Assembly (NCBI GenBank): GCA_017305935.1
Contig: JAFKJU010000027.1
Location: forward strand, 1-64,000
Direction of reading: 5' to 3'
Origin: Hyphomicrobiales bacterium
Lineage (GTDB): Bacteria; Pseudomonadota; Alphaproteobacteria; Rhizobiales; Rhizobiaceae
DNA length: 64,000 bases
The stretch's first letter is position 1. Every line of letters starts with the position of its first letter. Made by a program: the position numbers and the translations under genes. The notes beneath the pieces were generated by a model. That model ran no database searches. It was not told the origin of the DNA and saw only the letters and a program-made list of their open reading frames with translations. Positions 51,958-61,882 of this stretch are shown piece by piece.

Positions 51958-52286
51958 TCCAAGCCTCACGTTCAATGCGCCATCGCCTCGCCATGGTGCT
52001 GTCCGTCACCACGCTCAGCGTCGTGATGGCCGTGCCCGCCCACGCCTCTGGCTCATCCATGCCGTGGGAAGCGCCGCTGCAATCCATCCTCCAGTCGATC
52101 GAAGGACCGGTCGCCAAGATCATCGCTGTGATCGTCATCATCTCGACCGGCCTGGCGCTGGCCTTCGGCGACACCTCCGGCGGCTTCCGCCGCCTGATCC
52201 AGATCGTCTTCGGCCTGTCGATCGCCTTTGCCGCCAGCTCGTTCTTCCTCAGCTTCTTCAGCTTCGGCGGCGGAGCGCTGGTCTGA
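51954..52286 (+). CDS. trbC: TrbC, pilin precursor
   Basis: The 110-residue protein has a signal segment ending in PAHAS (about 30), then two membrane helices (about 50-70 and 83-103), the layout of TrbC/VirB2 pilins. The start is GTG at 51954, overlapping the trbB stop (GTGA) with AAGGAG 8-13 bases upstream. TraF is the likely processing peptidase. Confidence 0.9.
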   Translation: MIQASRSMRHRLAMVLSVTTLSVVMAVPAHASGSSMPWEAPLQSILQSIEGPVAKIIAVIVIISTGLALAFGDTSGGFRRLIQIVFGLSIAFAASSFFLSFFSFGGGALV

Positions 52287-52567
52287 TGGCGGGCGTCGTC
52301 GATCAGGGTAGCGAGGTTCCTGCCTTCATGGTTCCCGTCCACCGGGCGCTGACCGAGCCGATCCTGCTCGGCGGCGCTCCCCGCGCCATTGCGATCATGA
52401 ACGGCACGCTGGCCGGCGCGGTCGGGCTCGGCCTGCGCCTCTGGCTGGTCGGCCTCGCCATCTGGGCGATCGGACATTTCGCGGCCGTGTGGGCCGCCAA
52501 GCGCGATCCCCTCTTCGTCGATGTCGGCCGCCGTCATCTGCGCATCCCAACGCATCTCACGGTCTGA
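52286..52567 (+). CDS. trbD: TrbD, mating-channel membrane protein
   Basis: The 93-residue protein has VPVHRALTEPILLGGAPR (about 15-32), the VirB3/TrbD signature, followed by two hydrophobic segments (about 38-70). It shares its first base with the trbC stop. Confidence 0.9.
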   Translation: MAGVVDQGSEVPAFMVPVHRALTEPILLGGAPRAIAIMNGTLAGAVGLGLRLWLVGLAIWAIGHFAAVWAAKRDPLFVDVGRRHLRIPTHLTV

Positions 52568-52580
52568 GGGGAGCGCGGCC

Positions 52581-55019
52581 ATGATGAACCTCGCCGAATA
52601 CCGCAATCGCAACAGCCGGCTCGCCGACTTCCTGCCCTGGGCCGCGCTGGTGGGGGCGGGCATTGTGCTCAACAAGGATGGCAGCTTTCAGCGCACGGCG
52701 CGGTTTCGTGGTCCCGATCTGGATTCTGCCGTGCCTGCCGAGCTGGTTGCAGTCGCAGGACGATTGAACAACGCCTTCCGGCGTCTCGGCTCCGGCTGGG
52801 CGATCTTCGTGGAGGCGCAGCGACATTCGGCCTCGATCTATCCGGCCAGCACCTTTCCCGATGCCGCCTCGGCGCTGGTCGATGCCGAACGCAAGGCCGA
52901 TTTCGAAGAAGCCGGAGCGCACTTTGAATCCAGCTATTTCCTGACCTTCACCTATCTGCCACCGGCCGAGGACGCCGCCCGCGCCGAGACCTGGCTCTAC
53001 GAGGGCCGCGAGAAGACCGGCATCGACCCCAACGAGGTGCTGACCGTCTTCGCCGACCGCACCGATCGCCTGCTGCGGTTGATCGAAGCCTTCATGCCGG
53101 AATGCCGATGGCTCGATGACGGCGAGACGCTGACCTATCTGCATGGCTGCGTCTCCACGCACCGCCACCGCGTCCGCGTCCCCGAAACACCGATCTATCT
53201 CGACGCGCTGCTCGCCGATCAACCGCTCACCGGCGGGCTGGAACCGCGCCTTGGCAATCAGCATCTGCGCGTCCTAACCGTCACCGGCTTTCCGACCGCG
53301 ACCACGCCCGGCCTGCTCGACGAGCTGAACCGGCTGGCCTTTCCCTATCGCTGGTCCACTCGCGCGGTCCTGCTCGACAAGACGGACGCCACCAAGCTGC
53401 TCACCAAGATCAGGCGGCAATGGTTCGCCAAGCGCAAGTCCATCGCCGCGATCCTCAAGGAGGTGATGACTAACGAAGCCTCCGTGCTGGTCGATACCGA
53501 TGCGGCGAACAAGGCCGCGGACGCCGACCTCGCGCTGCAAGAACTCGGCGCCGACTATGCCGGCATCGCCTATGTCACCGCGACGGTGACGGTATGGGAC
53601 GCCGATCCGCGTATTGCCGACGAGAAGCTGCGGCTGGTCGAAAAGGTCATCCAGGGCCGCGACTTCACCGCGATGGCCGAGACCATCAACGCCGTGGACG
53701 CCTGGCTCGGCAGCCTGCCGGGCCATGTCTACGCCAATGTCCGGCAACCGCCGATCTCCACGCTCAATCTCGCCCACATGATCCCGCTTTCGGCGGTGTG
53801 GGCGGGGCCGGAACGGGACGAGCATTTTGCAGCGCCCCCACTGCTCTTCGGCAAGACCGAAGGCTCGACTCCGTTCCGGTTTTCCCTTCACGTCGGCGAT
53901 GTCGGCCATACGCTCGTCGTTGGCCCGACCGGCGCGGGCAAGTCCGTGCTGTTGGCGCTGATGGCCCTGCAGTTCCGCCGCTACGCCGGCGCACAGGTCT
54001 TCGCCTTCGACTTCGGCGGCTCGATCCGCGCCGCCGCACTCGCGATGCGCGGAGACTGGCACGATCTCGGCGGCGGCCTGACGGACGGCTCGGAGACCTC
54101 CGTCTCGCTTCAGCCGCTGGCGCGCATCGGGGAGACGAGCGAACGCGCTTGGGCCGCCGACTGGATCGTCGCCATCCTGACACGGGAGGGCGTCGCCATC
54201 TCGCCGGAGGTGAAGGAGCATATCTGGACAGCGCTGACCTCGCTGGCTTCGGCGCCGGTCGAGGAACGCACGATCACCGGCCTCTGCGTGTTGCTCCAGT
54301 CCAACGACCTGAAGCAGGCGCTCCGCCCCTATTGCATCGGCGGCGCATGGGGCCGGTTGCTCGACGCCGAGAGCGAACATCTCGGCACTGCGACGGTCCA
54401 GGCGTTCGAGACCGAGGGGCTGATCGGAACCGACGCCGCGCCGGCCGTGCTGGCCTATCTTTTCCACCGGATCGAAGATCGGCTCGACGGTTCACCGACC
54501 CTCATCATCGTCGATGAAGGCTGGCTGGCGCTGGACGACGAGGGTTTTGCCGGCCAGCTCCGTGAATGGCTGAAGACGCTCAGGAAGAAGAACGCCTCCG
54601 TCATCTTCGCCACGCAGAGCCTGTCGGATATCGACGGCAGCACCATTGCGCCTGCCATCATCGAGAGCTGCCAGACCCGGCTTCTGCTCCCCAACGAACG
54701 GGCAATCGAGCCGCAGATCACTGCCATCTATCGCCGTTTCGGTCTCAACGATCGCCAGATCGAGATCCTCGCGCGGGCCATGCCGAAGCGCGACTATTAC
54801 TGCCAATCCCGACGAGGCAACCGGCTGTTCGAACTCGGCCTTTCGGAGGTCGCGCTGGCGCTCTGCGCCGCATCCTCCAAGACCGATCAGGCAGCCATCG
54901 CTCGCATCACAGCCGAGCACGGCCCGGATGGCTTCCTCGATGCCTGGCTACGCCTGCGCGGCGCCGGCTGGGCCGCCGACCTCATTCCCAACCTCACCAA
55001 CCTGGAGAAACTGCCATGA
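52581..55019 (+). CDS. trbE: TrbE, VirB4-type ATPase
   Basis: The 812-residue protein has Walker A GPTGAGKSVLLAL (near 449-461), FAFDFGGSIRAA (near 475), Walker B LIIVDEGWLALDD (near 640) and FATQSLSDI (near 675). It drives substrate transfer and pilin extraction at the inner membrane. The start is ATG at 52581 after GGGGAG; it overlaps trbJ by ATGA. Confidence 0.94.
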   Translation: MMNLAEYRNRNSRLADFLPWAALVGAGIVLNKDGSFQRTARFRGPDLDSAVPAELVAVAGRLNNAFRRLGSGWAIFVEAQRHSASIYPASTFPDAASALVDAERKADFEEAGAHFESSYFLTFTYLPPAEDAARAETWLYEGREKTGIDPNEVLTVFADRTDRLLRLIEAFMPECRWLDDGETLTYLHGCVSTHRHRVRVPETPIYLDALLADQPLTGGLEPRLGNQHLRVLTVTGFPTATTPGLLDELNRLAFPYRWSTRAVLLDKTDATKLLTKIRRQWFAKRKSIAAILKEVMTNEASVLVDTDAANKAADADLALQELGADYAGIAYVTATVTVWDADPRIADEKLRLVEKVIQGRDFTAMAETINAVDAWLGSLPGHVYANVRQPPISTLNLAHMIPLSAVWAGPERDEHFAAPPLLFGKTEGSTPFRFSLHVGDVGHTLVVGPTGAGKSVLLALMALQFRRYAGAQVFAFDFGGSIRAAALAMRGDWHDLGGGLTDGSETSVSLQPLARIGETSERAWAADWIVAILTREGVAISPEVKEHIWTALTSLASAPVEERTITGLCVLLQSNDLKQALRPYCIGGAWGRLLDAESEHLGTATVQAFETEGLIGTDAAPAVLAYLFHRIEDRLDGSPTLIIVDEGWLALDDEGFAGQLREWLKTLRKKNASVIFATQSLSDIDGSTIAPAIIESCQTRLLLPNERAIEPQITAIYRRFGLNDRQIEILARAMPKRDYYCQSRRGNRLFELGLSEVALALCAASSKTDQAAIARITAEHGPDGFLDAWLRLRGAGWAADLIPNLTNLEKLP

Positions 55020-55774
55020 AACTGCGCCGTTCACGCGCAGTGCGGCTCGCTGCCGCGCTGCTTACCGCTCCCGTCGCCGTCGCGCCCATGCTGGCGACAC
55101 CAGCTCACGCCATCATCGTCTTTGATCCGACGAACTACGCGCAGAACGTCCTTCAGGCGGCCCGCGCGCTCCAGCAGATCAACCAGCAGATCACGCAGCT
55201 TCAGAACGAAGCGCAGATGCTCATCAACCAGGCCCGCAACCTCGCGAGCCTGCCCTATTCCTCGCTGCAACAGCTCCAGCAGTCCGTGCAGCGGACGCAG
55301 CAGCTTCTGAGCCAAGCACAGAACATCGCCTACGATGTCCAGCAGATCGACCAGGCATTCCAGCAGAAATACGGGAGTGCCTCACTCTCCGCTTCGGACG
55401 CACAGCTCGTCGCCGACGCCAGATCGCGCTGGCAGAACACGGTAGGCGGTCTGCAGGACGCCATGAAAGTGCAGGCCGGCGTCGTCGGCAACATCGACAC
55501 CAACCGCGCCCAGATGTCCGCGCTCGTCGGCCAGAGCCAGGGCGCCACCGGCGCGCTTCAGGCGACGCAGGCCGGCAACCAGCTCCTCGCACTTCAGGCC
55601 CAGCAGCTCGCCGACCTCACTGCCGTCGTCGCAGCGAACGGTCGCGCGCAGGCGCTGCAATCGGCCGAACAGGCGGCTGCGGCAGAACAGGGCCGCGAAC
55701 AGCGTCGCCGCTTCCTGACGCCGGGCACGGGCTACCAGCCGGGCAACGCCCGGATGTTCCCCGGCAGCAACTGA
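55016..55774 (+). CDS. trbJ: TrbJ, periplasmic mating-channel protein
   Basis: The 252-residue protein has a signal peptide (LAAALLTAPVAVAPMLATPAHA, cleavage near 32), followed by IIVFDPTNYAQNVLQAARALQQINQQI, the VirB5/TrbJ start, and long Gln-rich helices. It is coupled to trbE by ATGA. Confidence 0.92.
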   Translation: MKLRRSRAVRLAAALLTAPVAVAPMLATPAHAIIVFDPTNYAQNVLQAARALQQINQQITQLQNEAQMLINQARNLASLPYSSLQQLQQSVQRTQQLLSQAQNIAYDVQQIDQAFQQKYGSASLSASDAQLVADARSRWQNTVGGLQDAMKVQAGVVGNIDTNRAQMSALVGQSQGATGALQATQAGNQLLALQAQQLADLTAVVAANGRAQALQSAEQAAAAEQGREQRRRFLTPGTGYQPGNARMFPGSN

Positions 55775-55788
55775 ACGGGAGGATCGCC

Positions 55789-56196
55789 ATGGACGGCAAG
55801 ATGCTCGCCCGGCTCGGCGCCGTCGTCTTCGTCGGCGTCGCCATCACCGCCACGGTCATAGAACTGACCCGCAAGCCCGAGGAGCCGCAGGTCCGCACGC
55901 TCGTCCATGAGCGCGACGACACCGATGCGCTTCGCCAGGTCCTGCGCCGGTGCCGTGACGTGGGCGAAGCGGCGACCCGCGATCCCACCTGCCTCGATGT
56001 CTGGGCCAAGGCCCGCGACCGATTTCTGGGTCAAGGCCCGAAGCCTTCCCAACCGGGCGGGACGATGACGTTGGCACCGGAGGCGCCGGTGACGCTCTTC
56101 CCAACCGAAGATCCGGCCATCAAGGAAAGCGCGCCCGCAGCCGAGGACGCCGCTCCGGTCGCGCAGCCCGAACCTGTCCGGCCGGGAGCGCACTGA
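55789..56196 (+). CDS. trbK: TrbK-alt, putative entry-exclusion protein
   Basis: The 135-residue protein has one N-terminal membrane helix (LARLGAVVFVGVAITATVIEL, about 6-26), a conserved VLRRCRDVGEAATRDPTCLDVWAKARDRFLG region (near 51-81) and a Pro/Ala-rich tail. This fits the TrbK-alt proteins placed between trbJ and trbL. Such proteins block uptake of a second copy of the element. It has GGAGG upstream. Confidence 0.85.
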   Translation: MDGKMLARLGAVVFVGVAITATVIELTRKPEEPQVRTLVHERDDTDALRQVLRRCRDVGEAATRDPTCLDVWAKARDRFLGQGPKPSQPGGTMTLAPEAPVTLFPTEDPAIKESAPAAEDAAPVAQPEPVRPGAH

Positions 56197-56197
56197 T

Positions 56198-57580
56198 ATG
56201 GGCGGGACCGGCGTCATCGACCATTTCCTCGAGGTCTTCACCCGCTACATCGATGGCGGCTTCGGCCTGCTCGGCGGCGAGGTCGCCTTCATCGCCACCA
56301 CGTTGATCGTCATAGATGTGGTGCTGGCAGCCCTCTTCTGGTCGTGGGGCGCCGATGAGGACATCATCGCGCGCCTGGTCAAGAAGACGCTCTTCGTCGG
56401 CGTCTTCGCCTACATCATCGGCAACTGGAACAATCTCGCCCGGATCGTCTTCGAGAGTTTTGCCGGCCTCGGCCTGAAGGCTTCCGGCACGGGCTTTACC
56501 GTCACCGATCTTCTTCGCCCCGGCAAGGTGGCGCAGACCGGCCTCGATGCCGGCCGGCCGCTGCTCGACTCCATCTCGAACCTGATGGGCTATTGGTCCT
56601 TCTTCGAGAACTTCATCCAGATCGCCTGCATGCTGTTTGCCTGGATGCTGGTGCTGCTCGCCTTCTTCGTCCTTGCCGTCCAGCTCTTCGTGACGCTCAT
56701 CGAGTTCAAGCTGACGACGCTCGCAGGCTTCGTGCTGATCCCCTTCGGCCTGTTCGGCAAATCCGCCTTCATGGCCGAGCGCGTGCTTGGCAACGTGATT
56801 TCCTCCGGCATCAAGGTGCTGGTGCTCGCCGTCATTATCGGCATCGGCTCGACGCTGTTCTCCGAGTTCACTGCCGGCTTCGGCGGCGCGACGCCTTCGA
56901 TCGATGACGCGATGGCGATCGTGCTCGCTGCGCTATCGCTGCTCGGCCTCGGCATCTTCGGCCCCGGCATAGCCAATGGCCTGGTCTCGGGCGGTCCGCA
57001 GCTTGGGGCTGGCGCCGCGGTCGGCACGGGTCTCGCCGCCGGTGGCATGGTCGCGGCCGGTGCTGCCACGGTGGGCGCCGTCGCATCTGGAGGCGCTGCC
57101 CTTGCTGGCGGAGCCGCCGCTGCCGCCCGTGGCGGGGCTGCGCTCGCCGGTGGTGCGTCCACCGCCTACAGCCTGGGTGCTGCCGGCCAATCCGGCGCAT
57201 CGGCTGTGACGTCGGGCCTTGGCAATGTCGCCAATGCCGGTGCGCAAGCCGCAGCCTCGCCGTTGAAACGCGCGGCTTCCCAGGCCGCCGATGGCCTCAA
57301 GTCGAGCTACCAGTCTGGTGCGCGTGCTGCGTTCGAAGTGACCGGCGGATCATCCACCGCCGGCACTATCGGCGGTGGTTCGCAAGACGCCGAAGCCGAA
57401 GCGCCTCCGGCCGCCGCTGCCACATCCCCATCTCCCGCCACCGACGGCCCGCCCGCCTGGGCGAAGCGCATGAAGCGTTCGCAGCAGATGTCGCACGGCG
57501 TCCAGGCCGCGGCTCACGCCGTCAAGTCGGGCGACAGCCATGGCGGCGGCTCTTCCGTCAACCTCTCCGAAAGCGACTGA
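56198..57580 (+). CDS. trbL: TrbL, polytopic channel protein
   Basis: The 460-residue protein has six or more membrane segments in its first 270 residues, including VAFIATTLIVIDVVLAALFW (near 28) and LVLLAFFVLAVQLFVTLIEF (near 150), then a Gly/Ala-rich low-complexity stretch (about 268-330) and a Ser/Ala-rich tail. This is the VirB6/TrbL layout. It begins one base after the trbK stop. Confidence 0.93.
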   Translation: MGGTGVIDHFLEVFTRYIDGGFGLLGGEVAFIATTLIVIDVVLAALFWSWGADEDIIARLVKKTLFVGVFAYIIGNWNNLARIVFESFAGLGLKASGTGFTVTDLLRPGKVAQTGLDAGRPLLDSISNLMGYWSFFENFIQIACMLFAWMLVLLAFFVLAVQLFVTLIEFKLTTLAGFVLIPFGLFGKSAFMAERVLGNVISSGIKVLVLAVIIGIGSTLFSEFTAGFGGATPSIDDAMAIVLAALSLLGLGIFGPGIANGLVSGGPQLGAGAAVGTGLAAGGMVAAGAATVGAVASGGAALAGGAAAAARGGAALAGGASTAYSLGAAGQSGASAVTSGLGNVANAGAQAAASPLKRAASQAADGLKSSYQSGARAAFEVTGGSSTAGTIGGGSQDAEAEAPPAAAATSPSPATDGPPAWAKRMKRSQQMSHGVQAAAHAVKSGDSHGGGSSVNLSESD

Positions 57581-57582
57581 CC

Positions 57583-58266
57583 ATGTTCAAACGACCCGCC
57601 ACCCATTACGGCAAATCACCCCAACCCGAGACGCCCTACCAGCGCGCAGCCCAAGTCTGGGACGACCGCATCGGCTCCGCCCGCGTGCAGGCCCGCAACT
57701 GGCGCTTCATGGCCTTCGGCTCGCTGGCGCTCTCGGCCGGATTGTCGGCCGCACTGGTCTGGCAGTCGATGAGCGGCTCGATCGTGCCGTGGGTCGTGCA
57801 GGTCGACAAACTCGGCCAGGCACAGGCGGTCGCGGCCGCTATCGCCGATTATCGCCCGACCGATCCGCAGATCGCGTTTCATCTCGCCCGCTTCATCGAG
57901 CAGGTCCGCTCGATCCCGGCCGATGCGATCATCGTCAGGCAGAACTGGCTCCGAGCCTACGACTTCACCACGCAGGCCGGGGCATTGGCTCTCAACGACT
58001 ATGCCCGCGCCAACGACCCCTTCACCAAAGTCGGCAAGCAGCAGATCGCCATCGAGGTCTCCAGCGTGATCCGGGCCTCGCCGGACTCGTTCCGCGTCGC
58101 CTGGATCGAACGCCGCTATCAGGACGGCTCGCTCGCCTCGACCGAACGCTGGTCCGCCATCCTCACCGTCGCGGTGCAGATACCACGCGACCCCGAAAAA
58201 CTCCGGGCCAATCCGCTCGGCATCTACGTCAACGCGATCAACTGGTCGAAGGAGCTTGGACAATGA
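57583..58266 (+). CDS. trbF: TrbF, inner-membrane channel protein
   Basis: The 227-residue protein has one membrane helix (FMAFGSLALSAGLSAALVW, about 42-60), IVPWVVQVDKLGQAQAV (near 66) and a VirB8-type domain with RQNWLRAYDFTT (near 120) and AWIERRY. It starts 2 bases after trbL and overlaps trbG by four bases. Confidence 0.93.
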   Translation: MFKRPATHYGKSPQPETPYQRAAQVWDDRIGSARVQARNWRFMAFGSLALSAGLSAALVWQSMSGSIVPWVVQVDKLGQAQAVAAAIADYRPTDPQIAFHLARFIEQVRSIPADAIIVRQNWLRAYDFTTQAGALALNDYARANDPFTKVGKQQIAIEVSSVIRASPDSFRVAWIERRYQDGSLASTERWSAILTVAVQIPRDPEKLRANPLGIYVNAINWSKELGQ

Positions 58267-59288
58267 CACCGACCTTCCGCGCCGCCGGGAGGCCGGCTTT
58301 CCGTAAATCCGCTTTCTCGGCTCTCCTCGTTTGCACCTCGGCGCTTGCCGGCTGCGCTACGGCGCATAAGCCCCCGGAAATCTCCTATGACGATGCCGCG
58401 CCCGCCGTTCAGGCGGTCGATCCACCCGCACCCGTCACGGTGGTCGAACTGCCAAAGCCGCTGCCGCTTCCCGGCCAGATGAAGCCGGTCGAAGCCTCGC
58501 GCCGGACGCCAGAGCCGACCGATCCCACAGCCCGCGTCAATCAGGCCAACGCAGCGGCCCGCATCCAGCCCGTCCGCGACGGCTTCATCAACTCCATGCA
58601 AGTCTATCCCTTCACGCAAGGCGCGCTCTATCAGGTCTATACCGCCGTCGGGCAGGTCACCGACATCGCGCTCCAGCCCGGCGAAACCTTGGTCGGCTCC
58701 GGCCCGGTCGCCGCCGGCGATACCGTGCGCTGGATCATCGGCGACACCGAGAGCGGCACGGGCGCAACCAAGCAAATCCACATCCTGGTGAAGCCCACGC
58801 GCACAGAGCTGATGACCAACCTCGTCATCAATACCAACCTGCGCACCTACCATATGGAGCTGCGCTCGACCGAGAAGACCTACATGGCCTCGGTCTCTTG
58901 GCAGTATCCGCAGGACCAGCTCATCGCGCTTCGCCGCCAGAATGCGGAGGCGCAAGCGACCCAGCCGGTCGCCAGTGGCGTCGATCTGTCCCGCGTCAAT
59001 TTCCGATACGAGGTGGCGGGCGATCGCGCGCCGTGGCGGCCACTGCGCGCCTTCGACGACGGCAAACAGGTCTTCATCGAATTCCCGCGCGGCATCGGCC
59101 AGGGAGAGATGCCGCCGCTCTTCGTTGTCGGCCCCGAGGGCGACACGTCCGAACTGGTGAACTACCGGGTGCGCGGCAACTACATGATCATCGATCGGCT
59201 GTTCGCCGCCGCCGAGCTACGCTTCGGCGCGGACAAGAACCAGAAGCGCGTGCGCGTCTCCCGGACCGACGGGAGGCCTGCGTCGTGA
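58263..59288 (+). CDS. trbG: TrbG, VirB9-type outer channel protein
   Basis: The 341-residue protein has a lipoprotein signal with lipobox SALAGC (Cys near 31), a Pro-rich stretch, the VirB9 domain with VYPFTQGALYQVYTAVGQVTDIALQPGE (near 118-145) and NYRVRGNYMIIDRLF near the end. It forms the outer-membrane core complex with TrbI. Confidence 0.93.
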   Translation: MTPTFRAAGRPAFRKSAFSALLVCTSALAGCATAHKPPEISYDDAAPAVQAVDPPAPVTVVELPKPLPLPGQMKPVEASRRTPEPTDPTARVNQANAAARIQPVRDGFINSMQVYPFTQGALYQVYTAVGQVTDIALQPGETLVGSGPVAAGDTVRWIIGDTESGTGATKQIHILVKPTRTELMTNLVINTNLRTYHMELRSTEKTYMASVSWQYPQDQLIALRRQNAEAQATQPVASGVDLSRVNFRYEVAGDRAPWRPLRAFDDGKQVFIEFPRGIGQGEMPPLFVVGPEGDTSELVNYRVRGNYMIIDRLFAAAELRFGADKNQKRVRVSRTDGRPAS

Positions 59289-60538
59289 GCGAGATCGATC
59301 CCGATAAGGAGGAAGGCCGCAAGTCCGGGCTGGAACCCCAGCCGGAGTCCGACGATGAAGCCCGGCCGCTGACCGGAGAACCGGCCGCGCCGATGCGGCT
59401 GCGTCCCGAGCCGCCGCGCGTCACGCGGCTCTCGCGTAAGGTGTTGGCCAGCCTAGGCCTGGTCGCCGGTGTTGGTATCGGCGGCGCGCTGATCTATGCG
59501 CTTCAGGTCCAGCATAGCGGCCGGTCGAACGAGGAGCTGTATTCGACCGATAACCGGACGACACCGGACGGCCTCAACACCCTGCCGAAGGACTATACCG
59601 GCCCGGTCCTCGGCCCACCGCTGCCAGGCGATCTCGGTCACCCTATCCTCGATGCGCAGAACCGCGGCCAGCCTGTGACGCCGTCACGGATCGGCACCCC
59701 TGCCGTGCAGCCCGGCCTCAGCGCCGAGGAACAGCGCCGATTGCAGGAACTGGAGGCTGCGAGGACCGCGCGCCTCTTCACCTCGACCGAGACGCGCAAC
59801 ATGGCGTCGCCCGCCACCACGGCAACAACCACAACGCCGCCCCTGCCGGATCTGACCGGTCTCGGCCTCGCGCCGCAGCCAGCGACGCCCTCGGCGCAGG
59901 ACCGGCAGCTCGCCTTCCTCAACCAGGCGCCCGACAAACGCACCGTCTCGACCGATCGCGTCGCCGCTCCGGCATCGGCAAACATCCTTCAAGCGGGCGC
60001 GGTGATTTCCGCCGCGCTCATCACCGGCATTCGTTCCGACCTGCCTGGCCAGATCACGGCGCAGGTGACGGAGAATATCTATGACAGCCCGACCGGGCGC
60101 ATCCTTCTCATCCCGCAGGGCACGCGTGTCATCGGTCAGTATGACAACGGCGTCGGTTTCGGCCAGCGCCGCATCCTGCTCGTCTGGAACCGGCTGATTT
60201 TCCCGAACGGCCGTTCGATCGTGCTGGAACGCCAGCCGGGCGCGGACACGCAAGGCTATGCCGGCCTGGAGGATGGCGTCGATTATCACTGGGGTGAACT
60301 GTTCAAAGCCGCCGCGCTCTCGACGCTGCTCAGCATCGGTTCGCAGGCCGGTTCGTCGGACGAGGAAAGCGAGATCGTCCGGGCCCTGCGCCAGGGCGCT
60401 GGCGACAGTATCAGCCAGACCGGACAGCAGATCGTCAGCCGCCAGCTCAACATCGCGCCGACATTGACGATCCGGCCGGGTTTCCCCGTCCGCGTGATCG
60501 TCACGCGCGATCTCGTACTCGAACCCTATGGAAGCTGA
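59285..60538 (+). CDS. trbI: TrbI, VirB10-type channel protein
   Basis: The 417-residue protein has a short cytoplasmic start, one membrane helix (about 54-74), a Pro-rich linker and a VirB10 domain with ILQAGAVISAALITGIRSDLPG (near 237), IYDSPTGRILLIPQGTRVIGQYD (near 270) and VIVTRDLVLEPY at the end. The start is GTG, overlapping the trbG stop (GTGA). Confidence 0.93.
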   Translation: MSEIDPDKEEGRKSGLEPQPESDDEARPLTGEPAAPMRLRPEPPRVTRLSRKVLASLGLVAGVGIGGALIYALQVQHSGRSNEELYSTDNRTTPDGLNTLPKDYTGPVLGPPLPGDLGHPILDAQNRGQPVTPSRIGTPAVQPGLSAEEQRRLQELEAARTARLFTSTETRNMASPATTATTTTPPLPDLTGLGLAPQPATPSAQDRQLAFLNQAPDKRTVSTDRVAAPASANILQAGAVISAALITGIRSDLPGQITAQVTENIYDSPTGRILLIPQGTRVIGQYDNGVGFGQRRILLVWNRLIFPNGRSIVLERQPGADTQGYAGLEDGVDYHWGELFKAAALSTLLSIGSQAGSSDEESEIVRALRQGAGDSISQTGQQIVSRQLNIAPTLTIRPGFPVRVIVTRDLVLEPYGS

Positions 60539-60539
60539 C

Positions 60540-60758
60540 ATGACGAAGTTGAAACTTGGTCCGATCGCTGACGACAAACCGGTCAAGGTCACGCTGGAGC
60601 TGCCTGCCAGCCTGCATCGCGACCTGACCGCCTATGCCGAAATCCTCGGCCGCGAGAGCAGCCATCCGCCGGGCGACCCCGTCCGGCTGATCGTGCCGAT
60701 GCTCGAACGATTTATGGCAACGGATCGTGGGTTCGCAAAAGCAAGGCGAGGTCCTTAA
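60540..60758 (+). CDS. DUF2274 protein
   Basis: The 72-residue protein has KLKLGPIADDKPVKVTLELPASLHRDLTAYAEIL, a ribbon-helix-helix-like pattern, and LIVPMLERFMATDRGF. It normally follows trbI in alphaproteobacterial trb operons, and does so here one base after it. It may regulate the operon. It converges with the LysR gene and overlaps it by four bases. Confidence 0.85.
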   Translation: MTKLKLGPIADDKPVKVTLELPASLHRDLTAYAEILGRESSHPPGDPVRLIVPMLERFMATDRGFAKARRGP

Positions 60759-61795
60759 TCGCCAACGGACACAGAGGGGTGGCGCTCTTTGAGGAGTGAG
60801 ATGAAACCCGCCAAGGCGGGGTTGTTATTGTCGCTCCTCCAATACGCTGTGTAGCTGATCCGGCTAGGCCCATTGCCGTCCCGAGCCTCACGATAGACCA
60901 GACCCGGATAGTTCGCGCCGATACATGCCTCGCACATGAGGCTGACACCGAAACCAGCTCCAACCAGGCTCTTGATGTTCTCTCTGGTGATGTCGTGGCT
61001 GATCACCTTGGGCCGCTCGCCGGGCGCAGCGAGCTTCGACAGCAGAATGTCCTGGATCTCCGGCCCCGGGTCGCGTTGGCTGAGCAGAAAGGTCTCATCT
61101 CTCAGGTCGGTCCAGTAGACGATGTTGTTCCCAGCCAGCCGATGGCCTTCCGGTAGCGCGACCATGATGCGCTCGCTCCAGAGGGCCATGACATTGCCAT
61201 CCCGAGCGATCGGATCTCCCGTTGTGATCGCGATATCGATCCGGCCTGAATCGACACCGGCAAACAGGCATGCACGCGCACCTTCATGAGTCCGGATATC
61301 GACCTTCGGAAAGCGCGCGGCATATTCGACAAGGCTCGCGCGCAGGTTTCCGGCCGACAGTGACGTGTAGAATCCGACGGTGATGTGACCAGCATCGCCG
61401 TTGCCGATATTCCGGGCCGTGGAGATCATCTGATCCATTGTTTCGACCAGGTGCATCGAGGTGCGCAAAATCTCGTCGCCGGCCATTGTCAGCCGAACAC
61501 CGCCGCTGGTGCGCTCGAACAGGATTACCCCGAGGCGAGCCTCCAGTTGGGCAATGCTCCGGCTGAGCGTCGACTGTTTGACCCCGAGGGCGTCAGCCGC
61601 TTTCCGAAAGCTCCTGTGGCGCGTAGCGGCGACGGCATAGCGCAGATGTTTGAGTTCGAGCTGCGCTGTCAGGACCCGGGCCTCCTCAAGGGATTTCCGG
61701 CGCCTCCAGTCCTGTGGGGCGGAACATCCGCCGTGGAACCATGCGACAGGCACGGACAGGCGACAACGCGCGGCGATGCACCGGTACAACGCCAT
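60755..61795 (-). CDS. LysR-family transcriptional regulator
   Basis: The protein has an N-terminal winged helix HLRYAVAATRHRSFRKAADALGVKQSTLSRSIAQLEARLGVILFER (about 50-95 of the full frame) and a C-terminal ligand-binding domain. Relatives begin a few residues before LELKHLRY, so the first 40 residues are doubtful: GAGGAGG lies 9-15 bases before a CTG at 61672, a possible start. LysR genes at the end of trb operons are common on these elements. Target and ligand are unknown; it may control the trb operon or the secreted-protein gene next to it (61883). Confidence 0.85.
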   Translation of the reverse strand: MALYRCIAARCRLSVPVAWFHGGCSAPQDWRRRKSLEEARVLTAQLELKHLRYAVAATRHRSFRKAADALGVKQSTLSRSIAQLEARLGVILFERTSGGVRLTMAGDEILRTSMHLVETMDQMISTARNIGNGDAGHITVGFYTSLSAGNLRASLVEYAARFPKVDIRTHEGARACLFAGVDSGRIDIAITTGDPIARDGNVMALWSERIMVALPEGHRLAGNNIVYWTDLRDETFLLSQRDPGPEIQDILLSKLAAPGERPKVISHDITRENIKSLVGAGFGVSLMCEACIGANYPGLVYREARDGNGPSRISYTAYWRSDNNNPALAGFISLLKERHPSVSVGD

Positions 61796-61882
61796 CCATT
61801 GTCGCCTCCTCCGAAAACACTGATCAGTGCAGGCAGGCCTGCGTCATCGACGCGCGAAATCTGGGAGCCAAAGGACCATCGA